DNA of 64,000 nucleotides, from the NCBI RefSeq assembly GCF_030269925.1, contig NC_085110.1, positions 4,898,001 through 4,962,000 of the forward strand, written 5' to 3'. The notes under the pieces were generated by a model, which saw only the letters and a list, made by a program, of their open reading frames with translations, was not told where the DNA came from and did not search any database. The translations under genes and the position numbers were made by a program. Below, one piece after another: positions 24,701 to 34,599 of the stretch. The DNA is from Bombyx mori. Taxonomy: Eukaryota > Arthropoda > Insecta > Lepidoptera > Bombycidae. Position 1 is the stretch's first letter. The number at the start of each line of letters is the position of its first letter.

Positions 24701-25861
24701 CCAACAATCGTTATTAGACCTTAAAAATTAACCTACAGCTTGGCTTTAAATTCGTGCCTATCTCGTCAAAATCGTAAATTTAAATAACATCCGAGAAGCA
24801 GCCTTTTGGTTTAAACAATGACAATCCTATTGATAAATGACTGTGGAATATATCTTAATAATTATATCTAGAAACTAATGAATAGAGTAAAACAATATTT
24901 AAACAATAATTATTACACACTATGGTGGGAAGTAGCTCATGTTATTGTAAGTTTATGTCTAAAATTTAAATATTGCTTTAAGAGTACCCGGACTTGGAAT
25001 CCATGAGCTGAACAAGTCCTTTATACTAATCAATTTAAATTGTGGCTAACAATTTATTGTTAATATAATATTCTTTGGATAAAAAAAAATTAATTCATTA
25101 ACATTTCTAAGAGGAACTAAGTGTAGAATAAAATAAAATGAATATATTATTTTAAAATTTCAACAGTAAAATAATTTGAGTTTTGAGATATGTTTTAGCA
25201 AATGATTTTTTAAGTTAATTGAAAATGGGAGCTAGTAATGTTGATTTGGAATAAATGTAAATTTTTTTGGCATAATATTCAAGTAGAAATATTGTTGTTT
25301 TTAAATTAAGCCTAATTATCACACAATCCAAAAAGTGATTAGAAACTATGTCTAATTCGCATGTCCATTGTGTGTTTCTATTTAATGAAATTGTACAAAA
25401 ATGTCTTGTTTAAATTAAGATCACAGTATTAAGTCACATTAAATGTATCTTTAACGTGAGAAACAATAGCCACATATTCCACAGTCATCTGTAGAACTGG
25501 GTCACAGCAGGAAAGCATACAGACACTACTAGTAGGATAGTCACAAACCAATAACTACAATTCAAACAATGAAATAAAGATTCATCTCAAAATAAATGTA
25601 AACAAAGTAAATAAATTTTGATAAGTGAGCAAACAATACAATGATTGATTTTTATCACTGCCCTTTCTAAACAAAACACTAATTATGGACAGTTTTGGTA
25701 AAATTGTAAAAACTGTTGAACATTGTTTGTTGAGTCATTGGTTCTGAAGTGCAAATGTGACAGTCAGAATAAATAAAAACATTGATATGCAGCCTGATGT
25801 GTCCCAGTTGTACCCTTTCAACTTAATGTTTGTTCGAAATTTAATGTGACAGAAAATCACA
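21781..25861 (-). other. 3' UTR of the gene at 25.9-27.1 kb (inferred)
   Basis: About 4.1 kb of AT-rich, repeat-free DNA follows the stop codon. A minus-strand AATAAA (plus TTTATT, 21795-21800) with a following GT-rich stretch (ATGTAAGAATGTGTTTTC) is a good candidate end. On the mRNA strand it carries six TGTGAT K-boxes, at 22153, 22677, 23449, 25318, 25420 and 25856 in plus coordinates, and one AGCTTTA Brd-box (24203-24209). The absence of transposons here, compared with the flanks, supports a transcribed constrained region. The extent is inferred and upstream poly(A) sites may be used. Confidence 0.5.
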
Positions 25862-26912
25862 TCAATCTGTAGCAGCCACAACCCATGTGAATCCACAGAG
25901 ACGGCAGTTGTCTTTTACATACTGTGTGCGAGTTCCATATGGTCCCAAGCGATGATACTGGGAGCGATTTGCGAAAAACAATGCAGGATTATTTGGTGGC
26001 AATATTGTGGCACGATAGCTCCATCTCGGGTCAGTGAGATTTGCCATCAGATTGAGGATGTCTCTGCCACCATACGTAACTTTGACATCTTCGGCTTTCT
26101 TCTCCTGTGGGCGCGGCTGCAGCTGCAAGACTGGTTCGAAGATTTTCTGAAATGGTCAGTACTTCTTGTAAACAGTGTTAGATAAGACGATCATAAAAAA
26201 AACAATACAACAAAAAGTTACAAGTTCATTATCACCTATGTTTTGCTAAAACCATGTTGACAACATAAGGTATATTAAATATAGTAAAATTGATATTAGC
26301 ACTTAGTTTATACTGTTGCTAACGTTGCTAACAATACGTACACATTATTCTGTAGTATATACGTACATAAATATATTCGTTACATTAATAAAATAATGGT
26401 AGCTAAGTGTAAATTAATTTTGGCAAGGACCGATTCTCCGTGATAAGGTAGACATTTTGTATTAGGTACATACATACCTATTATAATAGTGCAACACGTT
26501 TCAACAACATATTTTGAGTGTAATTTTATCCTATGCTACTGAAATATTTCCATTATCACACTTCGATAGTGTACACAACAATGATAGCGTAATAAAGACA
26601 TTCGCCATTACGGAATATTATGAAAATAGAGAGGTCAAGGCCAGGACATATTCATAGTGAATAAATAACTTAACAATAAGCACTCACCTTTTCAGTCGTT
26701 TGAGGACTTGAAGGCAGGGAGTCACTGTTCACTGATTCGGATTTGAGTGATCCTAGCGAACCGATACCGCTAGATTCACTGGACACTGACGGGCTTGGGC
26801 TCGATTGCGATTGAGATAAACCCGCGATCTCAATTATATGACCAAACGAGCTGAACGAGTTAAAATTATCTGTCTCCAAGCCAGTTAAGGGAAGTGCAAC
26901 GCTAAGAGCCAT
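25862..26912 (-). CDS. Two-exon protein, 169 aa, function not recognised
   Basis: Coding exons are 26912-26688 and 26146-25862, joined in phase 0 across a 541-bp intron with donor AAAAG|GTGAGT and acceptor CCATTTCAG. The start ATG lies 3 nt inside an exon whose acceptor reads TTTTGCAG, so a non-coding exon precedes it. The first 75 residues are low in charge and rich in Ser/Pro (residues ~34-72, e.g. SSPSPSVSSESSGIGSL), which suggests a disordered, phosphorylatable region. The second exon is compact and looks conserved: KVTYGGRDILNLMANLTDPR, then LGPYGTRTQYVKDNCRLCGF, ending TWVVAATD. One CxxC pair (CRLC) is present; a full zinc finger is not. There is no signal peptide or membrane segment. 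I do not recognise the family. The clean splice sites, phase match, long repeat-poor 3' UTR and unbiased codon use make it a real gene rather than a chance frame. Confidence 0.8.
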
Positions 26913-27059
26913 GTCTGCAAAAGTAAAATCCGATTTGTATTGAAATTACACGTGCAAAAGTTCCACTGCGCTATTGTGAGCACTGTTATGTTGACAGAAT
27001 TTAATAGAGCCTACAACCGCTTTCGAACCACTACACTTTCAAACAAATGCAGCACTCAC

Positions 27060-27215
27060 CTTTGACTAGAATAAAAATGAAAAACTTCAATAATCACACC
27101 GTATGCTATGAGAAAACAATAATTACCGAAAAGCGTTATCCCATAAAGCGCAAGCCTCGACGTAGTTGAAAGAGATCGAACATTTATGCAGTGAAGCTAG
27201 CGTCAAACGCCAATT
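27060..27215 (-). other. Candidate non-coding first exon of the 25.9-26.9 kb gene
   Basis: A strong donor (CAAAG|GTGAGTGC on the minus strand, exon end at 27060) pairs naturally with the acceptor at 26915-26917, giving a short intron of about 145 bp. The 5' limit is a guess; no TATA box was found. Confidence 0.45.
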
Positions 27216-27423
27216 GTCGAGCAGCAAGCGCCACCGGAAAGAACTCTATCGCTAAAACAGTAAACTACGCAGTATCGTGAATAAAGTAGTTAATAAATTA
27301 CTATACTCCAATACATCACTTTCTGGATAATAAAAATAATTTCAAACATTTATAGACTAGAAATTAACATTAATAATTTATATTCAGAGTATATTTATGT
27401 GAAAAATAATGGTTATGTGCTGT

Positions 27424-27523
27424 ACTGCCATCTAGTGGCAAATTTAGAAGAAATGAACACATTCCCCTAGTTTTGTTGCTCGTCATACCGGTTGGTTTCA
27501 GAAATATTCTAATAGGTGGCAGT
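27424..27523. promoter_or_regulatory. Two CTCF-like sites upstream of the gene
   Basis: The minus strand at 27424-27438 reads CCACTAGATGGCAGT, a full match to the CTCF consensus CCASYAGRKGGCRSY. A second half-match, AGGTGGCAGT, lies on the plus strand at 27514-27523. They are divergent and about 85 bp apart, a few hundred bp upstream of the inferred first exon. Confidence 0.45.
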
Positions 27524-27529
27524 GTCATC

Positions 27530-28205
27530 AAAGATCGGCATTTAGTTCAAAGTCGGTTTGCAGAGGGCACTGTCACAAATATCATCACCTTTGTTGTGTT
27601 GTTGATTTAATAAATAAACCCTGTTAATCATCTTTGGCATCAACTCTAGTATTAAATGCCCAATGCCTACAAATAGATAATTTATTAAGCCTTTCTAATC
27701 TACGAGTATGAACTGGGTTCGAGGAAAGTGTGGTGAATACCATAAAAAAGCTAACAAAGTTGGTATACCTACCTACCTACCTTAAACGGCGTATTACTGT
27801 ATGAAAGAGTTTATTTTTGTTTAATAAGATGTGTTTAGTATTATATTCTTCCCCTTTCGTGAGTAGTAAACACAATTAAAACTAATTTTAGAGAAATACC
27901 ACTTATTCATCATAAGAGCTTTGAAATTATCCGTAATGAAGATTTTAATCTGGGCATTGATAGCCATTTTGAGACGTAGACTCACTATGTACGGACATCT
28001 GTGAGCTTTCGCGGGTGTTTACAATCATCCTTTTTCAGCAGCAAACCAGTCAAACTTCCGAAATTGGTTTTTCCAGAACAAAAATCAACCCAATTTGAAA
28101 GAGTGATTTCTTCGGTTTTCACGACTCGTAGATATGGATAGGTAAAACAATTTTTATAAGGAAGACCACGCAGATTAAATTCGTAAATTATTAAAAAAAA
28201 ACGCG
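27530..28205. other. Unique AT-rich interval
   Basis: No gene or repeat supported. Confidence 0.4.
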
Positions 28206-28330
28206 AGATTTTACCATAAAGTTTTTTTTTATTATTTTTGTATTACAGGCAGAGACAGACCACCTACCCGATACTAAGCGGCTACCGGACCCCATCAACA
28301 ACGCAAATTGATTGAGTGACTGTATTGAGT

Positions 28331-28656
28331 TTTTTTTTTTTTTTTTCGGGCCGGAGGCGAACCTCCTACGAGGTCCCCGCGCCTAGGGGGCGCGCGGGGT
28401 ATGTGAGACTTAACGATCTGCAGGTGTTGAGAGCAGATCGCGGGCCCAAGGATTTTAGGGCCCACCCACTAAACGACTCCCCTGCACTCTTACACCCGAC
28501 GTCCGATCTCCGTCCGGGGTCAGAACCCGTTCAGAGTAGGGGGGTTCCCGCGGTCAACACTACAACCAGACACGCGGCGCCACCCCGAGGACGCCCGACC
28601 GACGGGTCGTCGAGGCGATAGTCGACGACCAACGACGTCGGTCTCCGCGGTACGGC
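28331..28656 (-). mobile_element. LINE 3' fragment with 12-bp TSD
   Basis: A 326-bp GC-rich insert with a run of 16 T at its left (poly(A) on the minus strand) is flanked by ACTGTATTGAGT on both sides (28319-28330 and 28657-28668). The right copy abuts the TA of the pogo-like element. The sequence includes CTACGAGGTCCCCGCG, also seen near 45.15 kb. No usable ORF; LINE clade undetermined. Confidence 0.8.
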
Positions 28657-28669
28657 ACTGTATTGAGTA

Positions 28670-29941
28670 GGGGAAAGTGGGGGAAACGCGAACGCTGGGT
28701 AATGCCGAACTCAATGATTCTAATATGTTAGAAAGATATATCCTAATTTTATTTGCCGCCATTTCGGAGATCACGCCACCACTGATGCCAGTCAATAACA
28801 CGGGAGACGCGGACGCACGTACTTAAAAAGGTATGCATTTTTCAATATTTTGTATGTTTTAGATGTAATTTTTTGGCAAATTCAAGTTGATGTAACTTTA
28901 TTTCTATCTACAATAATAATTCAGCTTTTACATAGTGGAATAATCACATATCACTCAGCTAAATGTTAATGATGTAGTAGGCAAAATAAATTTAACCAAA
29001 ATTGTTTTTGACCTTTAATTATTTTCGATTCCGCGGGGTAAAGACGAACACTCCATGTCGGGCAATCTCGAACATTCGCCGTTACCCCACTCCCGTTTGT
29101 TAGTACCCCGTTCAACTTTTTTTTAAATATTATTACAGATGCCTTGTACTTACAAAAGAAAGACCGAACTGAAGTATAGTTTAGAAGATCTCAAAAAGGC
29201 TATAGACGATATTAAAACCAAAAACTCTCCCTGCGGAAAGCAGCAGAAACATATAATGTTCCAAAAACCACTAATTTTAACCATCTAATGAAAGAAGTGT
29301 TAATACAGCCATGGTTGGATGAAACCCTTTATTTACAGACGATCAGGAAACGTAAGAAATCAAGAAGAAGGAAAGATAGCAAAAAAGGAACCCAAATAAA
29401 AAGACTGAAATGTAATGAGAGAACACCTTCAAACAAGAAGTATGAAATATTATTAAAGAATTTGAACAATATAAAAAAATACTTCAGTGACTCTAGTTAA
29501 AATACGAAAAAAAAAAGAAAAAGGCGAAAAAGAAAATAAAGACTACTTTTATATTTTTTGTAGAGATAAATATATTGATCCTCCCGTTGAAGACTAGATT
29601 GTGTGCTATGTGTGCAAAAAATGGGCTCACGAGAGTTGTACTGACGAACAGTCAACATCGTTGGGTTTTAAATGTGATCTATGTCGTTAATAATGTTGGT
29701 TCGTAATCACCCCACTTGGTGTTCGTATTTACCCGACTAATGTCGGGCAAAGCCGAACACTAAGGGTTTTGTTTTTCTTTCATATTGTTGCAGTTTATTA
29801 AAAAAATATAAATGATGATTAGTGAATAAGTTAGACAGATAAGTAAACTTTATAATAAAAAAAAATTAAAAAATCCGTGTTTAAATTCCATTGTTTTATT
29901 TAAGTTTTCCCTTAGGTGTTCGTATATCCCCCACTTTCCCC
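28670..29941 (+). mobile_element. Internally deleted pogo-like (Tc1/mariner superfamily) DNA transposon
   Basis: The 1272-bp element has terminal inverted repeats whose first 15 bp are identical (GGGGAAAGTGGGGGA), flanked by TA at 28668-28669 and 29942-29943. Subterminal motifs with GTCGGGCAA and CGAACAC recur near both ends. Inside are remnants of a transposase: an N-terminal helix-turn-helix and a C-terminal cysteine-rich finger, without the DDE catalytic core. It therefore could only move with help in trans. Confidence 0.8.
29139..29692 (+). pseudogene. Pogo-like transposase remnant (HTH_psq and Cys-rich finger, no DDE core)
   Basis: Starts at an ATG giving MPCTYKRKTELKYSLEDLKK, then after a one-base shift LSLRKAAETYNVPKTT. 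This is the arrangement of the psq-type helix-turn-helix of pogo/Jerky/Tigger transposases. A Lys/Arg-rich linker follows (29288-29500, e.g. RKRKKSRRRK). It ends with IVCYVCKKWAHESC and FKCDLCR before TAA, a C-x2-C-x4-H-x2-C...C-x2-C pattern like the PHD-type finger that closes some of these proteins. The roughly 200-residue DDE domain is missing, and stops and a frameshift break the frame. Confidence 0.65.
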
Positions 29942-30551
29942 TACATCATCTTTCCAACTGTTGAAAGTGAAATACGTTATTGCTTTGTAGTGGGAATGGG
30001 CAGAATGGTAGTAGGTAGTTTACGTGCTAGAGATCGCAACATGCCCTACCAATACAAGAAAAGGGACTTTGATCTCACGTATCTAGTTCAGTGGCCATAT
30101 CGACAATTTGATGTCCATGGACCACGGTAGTCGCTTAGGTGGTGCGTGAGATCGTCTGCTATATACAGCAATACAAATAAAGTAATCATGGTCCTATTTG
30201 TATTCGTTTCTCTTCGGTAGCTTTTGTGTGTGTGTGTGTATACACAACTAATTTTTCTAACGGTCACATTATTAAATTCAACTAGTATTTTATTCACAGC
30301 TTCGCACAATTCTCCTATAAAGCTCGATTACCTACCTAATGTTACTACATTAAAAAAAAAAACAAAGGAAGCGTCGCGGCGTCGCGGCGTAGTTCGTATC
30401 ACTAGTGTCCTAATTACTAGTGTCTAATTACTATACCTAATTACTATACGTAAAGAAATATCTACATCTGGTAATACGTATTAATTAACGATTAAGGAAT
30501 ATCATAATACTAAATAGAGAATATTAAAAAAAAAAAAAACTCTTATTCACT

Positions 30552-30669
30552 CGGTAGGCAGCGGCTTGGCTCTGCCCCTGGCATTGCTGAAGTTCATGGG
30601 CGACGGTAACCACTCACCATCAGGTGGGCCGTATGCTCGTCTGCCTACAAGAGTAATAAAAAAAAAAAC
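30552..30669 (+). mobile_element. LINE family B 3' tail
   Basis: GGTAGGCAGCGGCTTGGCTC to CTACAAGAGTAATAAA plus an A-run. Confidence 0.8.
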
Positions 30670-30699
30670 AAGGTGCGTAAACCTTTTTATTTTTTCTTT

Positions 30700-31412
30700 A
30701 ACGCTGGGGCATCCGTTTACGGATACCTGGTAAGGGAGGGGTAACAGACCGGGTTACGTCGGACTCCGGCGCCTCCAGAGAAGAAGAGGGAGAAGAGGAA
30801 GGCCAAAGTCCTCCTCTTCTTCCTAAAACGACTACTGACTAAACCCCATCGAGCTCCACCACTCCGACTCCACGAAACCTACGGTACCGCAAAGTGCGCG
30901 CCGAAGGCTCGCCGTCGCCGGTACCCGTCCTGACAATAGGACAGGATTCCATCCCCGGGAAGATCCCGCAGGACGTCGTCTCGGGAGACACACCGTGAGT
31001 GGCGCACAGGAGCCACCTTGCGCCACCTCACCACGGAACCGACAGCAGAGCACCGGGCGCCCCCGCACCCGGTACCCAACAGTCCCTACGTGGGATTAAC
31101 GTGAGCATCGTGCCCGCGTCGCCCACCCCGCCTTCTTCGCTGAGGGATCCCACTCCCTTTCGCGCTCCTCAGCCTCGCGGAACGCCATGACCAGGTCGCA
31201 AAATCTGGCCATGGCCTCCCACGAACTCTCGTCCTCTAGCATGCGGGCAATGACAGCCCGCAAGGAGAGGTCCCTCCCCAGCACCGCGATGAGATCTCGC
31301 CGCGGGTGCTCCCAACGCGGGCACGCTTCGAGTGCATGCTGAGCGTCATCGTCTGGATGCCCGCACTGGTGACAACCCGGATGTGGCTCTCTCCTGCAGA
31401 CCATCTACAGGT
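30700..31412 (-). pseudogene. R1-clade LINE, 5'-truncated: ORF2 C-terminus and 3' UTR
   Basis: The minus-strand frame 31404-31096 (102 aa) has the R1-type C-terminal zinc motif CHQCGHPDDDAQHALEAC (C-x2-C-x8-H-x4-C), then LGRDLSLRAVIARMLED and FCDLVMAFREAEEREREW. About 390 bp of GC-rich 3' UTR follow, ending near a small stem-loop (ATCCGT/ACGGAT, 30711-30724) and a T-rich tail. It has the same motif order as the 58.8-kb copy but is a different element. Confidence 0.75.
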
Positions 31413-31417
31413 ACCTC

Positions 31418-31612
31418 CTCATACCTATGCTGGTAGCCTTGAGAGCCTATTTCAGTTTCTCCTTGACGTATAGGTGAGCTCACGGGGCTCAAACCGGAGT
31501 GTTGCTAACACTGGCCCTAGCAATAGCAGTGCTTGGCGGAATCTACCACCGGATCGAAAACGCGACCCACTGAGAGGATCCGGCGAGTAACTCAGCGGGC
31601 TGGTGTGCTACC
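31418..31612 (-). mobile_element. Jockey-type LINE 3' UTR fragment
   Basis: Aligns with 48020-48200: GGTGAGCTCACGGGGCTCAA, GTTGCTAACACTGGCCCTAG, stem-loop arms CCCACTGAG (31566-31574) and CTCAGCGGG (31591-31599). The coding part is gone. Confidence 0.75.
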
Positions 31613-31859
31613 CATACCTACCGCAGATACGCATGTATTTTAATTTCACAATTTATTTTGGCATTAGGATTTAGGCACAGCTTTTTGTTAATTTCACAAT
31701 TTACTTTGACAATAGTATTTAGGCATAGCTTTCTTCTAGCAAAATTATAAGTTATTTGCGTATTGTTTTGATATTTATCAAGTCCGCTATAGGATTTCTT
31801 AAGGCTTTTTTTTTCATCTTATATTTTTTAGATATAAATATAAGAATAGCAGAAGAATA

Positions 31860-31906
31860 GAGGCAGCGGCTTGGCTCTGCCCCTGGCATTGCTGACGTCC
31901 AGAACG
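31860..31906 (+). repeat. LINE family B tail fragment
   Basis: AGGCAGCGGCTTGGCTCTGC to GCATTGCTGACGTCCA, then truncated. Confidence 0.65.
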
Positions 31907-31945
31907 CGAACTTCAGCAATTACCATCAGTACCGATTATAATTTA

Positions 31946-32293
31946 AAAGTCGTCGTGGCCTAAAGGATACGACGTCCAGTGCATTCGTATCTTGCGATGC
32001 AATGGTGTTCGAATACCGCAGACGGGTACCAATTTTTCTAATAAAATACGTACTTAACGTTCACGATTGACTTCCACGGTGAAGGTAGGTACCACCACCC
32101 CGCCTATTTCTGCCGTGAAGCAATAATGCGTTTCGGCTTGAAGGGTAGGACAGCCGTTGTAACTATACTGAGACCTTAGAACTCATATCTCAAGGTGGGT
32201 GGCGGCATTTACGTTGTAGATGTCTATGGGCTCCCCTAATCACTTAACACCAAGTGGGCTGTGAACTCGTCCACACATCTCCGCAAAAAAAAA
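31946..32293 (+). mobile_element. SINE family A with tRNA-like head, linker deleted
   Basis: Head: GTCGTCGTGGCCTAAAGGAT and B-box-like GTGTTCGAATACC. It then passes through ACGATTGACTTCCACGGTGA straight into GTAGGTACCACCACC of the body, skipping the linker and body start. Ends CTCCGC plus an A-run. Confidence 0.8.
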
Positions 32294-32299
32294 TCTTTC

Positions 32300-33240
32300 T
32301 CGCGAATCTAATATGCCAGACTTTAATGGCCTTGAAAGGTCGACATAGTTCAGAAATACTGTGCACATGATTCAGAATAATCTATCATGTTTTACAGATT
32401 AGGTACTTCAGCAACGTTCAATAATCACGGATCCATTTAAAATATGATTTTACATTATATTTATGTCGGACGGTTTCACAAAAACTCAAGGTGAGTTTGC
32501 AGACCAATATTGTCTCCGGCTGTTTAACAGAACATTTGGCTGTCGACCTCATATCTATCTTGATGAGAGTCTCAACATATAATATCGTTTGCCTTGATAA
32601 CATAAAAAAAAAAACAAAAAATACATAAACAATATACGAGGAAGTAAAATAATTATTATTTGTCACAGTTCAGTACTGTTCTATATTTTCTAGAAATTTA
32701 AGATTCGACACGTGAGTAAGGTTCCTATTTTTGAATCTTATCTATTATTGCTAATGTTATTCCAAAACATTTTATAAGTCAAACCCAACGTGTTTCCATA
32801 AATATCTGTGGCTGAAATGACAGTGGAAATATACTAGGTCAACATAATTTTTTGTAAATGTTTTTAACTATCCGCCTGCTATTATTTATGTATTGAAATA
32901 CAATTATTATCAGAAACGTTAAGCAAGTAATTAACTTTCATCTTTTTAAGACATTAAGGCCATTTTAATAAATAAAAAACAATGCCTGATGTCAAGTAGA
33001 TATACAAAATGTGAAAGTTCACGAAAGAAGCCTTAAAGGTAAACGCTAATGTTTACAAATAAGAAGAAACCGATATTACAAATTGGCGCTTAATTCCAAT
33101 GAGCACTTACCACCGATAACGAGACTGAAAGAGGCCTGAGATAGGTCCCTAATTGCTTCGAATCGGGGGCTTATGATTTGTAAATATTCTTATATAGGCA
33201 CTTAGGATCGTCCGTTCAATAAAATAATAATAGTAAACAT
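32300..33240. other. Unique AT-rich interval
   Basis: No gene or repeat supported. Confidence 0.4.
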
Positions 33241-33244
33241 CCGT

Positions 33245-33545
33245 GCAAATGGCCGGCGTAGGGCGCGGGCGGGGCGCGGGCTGCGGGAGACGCTTATCGA
33301 TTCGCGCCCGCGCGACACACTGTATCTATCCTCTCATCGATGCTGGCTCGCCGGCCTCACAAAGAAAGAGATAGGTTTCGCCGACTTTGATCCTTTTGTT
33401 TTTGGGCAGCGTCCGGCCGCGCGGGCGGGGGCTGAAAAATGTGAAGGGGCGCTGATTGGCCAGCCGGGCTCCGCCCCGCACCCGCCACAGCCTCCGACGC
33501 TCCGACGGAGCCTCCGCGCGCAGTTCAAGGGCGGTTGCCGGCACG
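33245..33545. promoter_or_regulatory. Isolated GC/CpG-rich island, possible promoter
   Basis: About 300 bp with many CpGs (GGCGCGGGCGGGGCGCGGG, TTCGCGCCCGCGCGACAC) lie in otherwise AT-rich DNA. It contains an ATTGGCC (CCAAT-type) block near 33456. Two overlapping minus-strand frames (Arg/Ala/Pro-rich) reflect composition rather than coding. It could be a housekeeping-type promoter or a GC-rich repeat remnant. Confidence 0.4.
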
Positions 33546-33645
33546 TACGCTGATTTGTTTGGGTTCCCGGTTTTTTGAAAACTAATAACTACTTTCTAAA
33601 TCTCAAACTAGATTACTTTATACTGTATGATGTACGCTGTATGAT

Positions 33646-33782
33646 GATTCACTTTCAGACCTGTTTCATTACAGTATTAAAATACAATGAGTATTAATAT
33701 AAAATTATTTCATATCTAAGACCACGCTGTAAGATTCACTTTCAGACCTGTTTCATTACAGTATCAAAATACAATGAGTATT
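33646..33782 (+). repeat. 50-bp direct repeat, two copies 87 bp apart
   Basis: GATTCACTTTCAGACCTGTT through AATACAATGAGTATT occurs at 33646-33695 and 33733-33782 with a single substitution (TATTAAAA / TATCAAAA). Confidence 0.85.
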
Positions 33783-33789
33783 TATGTAG

Positions 33790-34184
33790 GTAGTGAGTAG
33801 GTATGAGTTAGGTGATTAACATTTCCTATTACAAATTAATATAGGTCAAACCTGGTAATAAAAGGAGAGTTAAAGGATGACCTACATTGCGTCAATTTTA
33901 ACAATCCAACAGCGATGCTCATTTTGCGGAATTATCAAAAACATTAGATATATCGTATAATATGTCCCGTGAAATAACAACAAGAGATACAGAAAAGCTT
34001 GTAACATTATTAAAAGTCAGTAGGTTAACAAATATTCTGTTTGTTAATAATGCAGAAACCACTACTTCCATATTGAGTCTAGGGATCCGTATAAGCATTT
34101 GACTCAGGCCTTTCATATTTAATAGGAGTATAAGATTTACTTACTCATTGAATATTTTAAATATTTTAGATGCTTTTAAGTGTA
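33790..34184. other. Unique AT-rich interval
   Basis: Nothing recognised. Confidence 0.4.
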
Positions 34185-34598
34185 CTAGAGGTCCCGCAGG
34201 AGTCGAAATTCGACTATAATTAATTGGAATTGTACGTTTGTACACTATTATGATTGTATTTTATACTTCTATAATCACAAATTTCGCCAAAACTACACTA
34301 ACAATATTAACAAAGACAGACGATGTTTAATCTATTCTCAATTTGACAACAGACGTCAAGAACAAAAGTTTGACAATAAATAGTATGCATGCGTGTGTGC
34401 GTCAATATGATATGTAGTGTGTGTAATATTTTCTTTATTGATTTAATGTATCTTTTATGCATTATTTTAAAAAAATATTAGCATTGTGCACTTCTTCTCT
34501 ATATTCTCTATAAGTGTGGGAAATTTCATACTCCTCCGTCCGCGCGATTTTCGTAAAAAGGGATACAAAGTTTTTGCTTCACGTATTAATATATAGAT
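34185..34598 (+). repeat. Non-autonomous repeat D, copy 2
   Basis: Begins CTAGAGGTCCCGCAGG, includes the palindrome GTCGAAATTCGAC, and ends TTGCTTCACGTATTAATATA. Same ends as the copy at 39.4 kb. Confidence 0.75.
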
Positions 34599-34599
34599 A

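Larger units (their letters stand above)
28210..30025 (-). mobile_element. Old SINE family A, split by nested insertions
   Basis: The tail half (T-run, CTAAGCGGCTACCGGACCCC, ATCAACAACGCAAATTG) lies at 28215-28318. The other half (GAAATACGTTATTGCTTTGT, GGGCAGAATGGTAGTAGGTA) lies at about 29965-30020. Between them sit a LINE fragment and a DNA transposon, so the SINE is the oldest layer. Confidence 0.6.

Noticed and set aside
33326..33544. Two overlapping 64-72-aa frames in the GC island
   Set aside because: Composition-driven Arg/Ala/Pro frames, no splice context.
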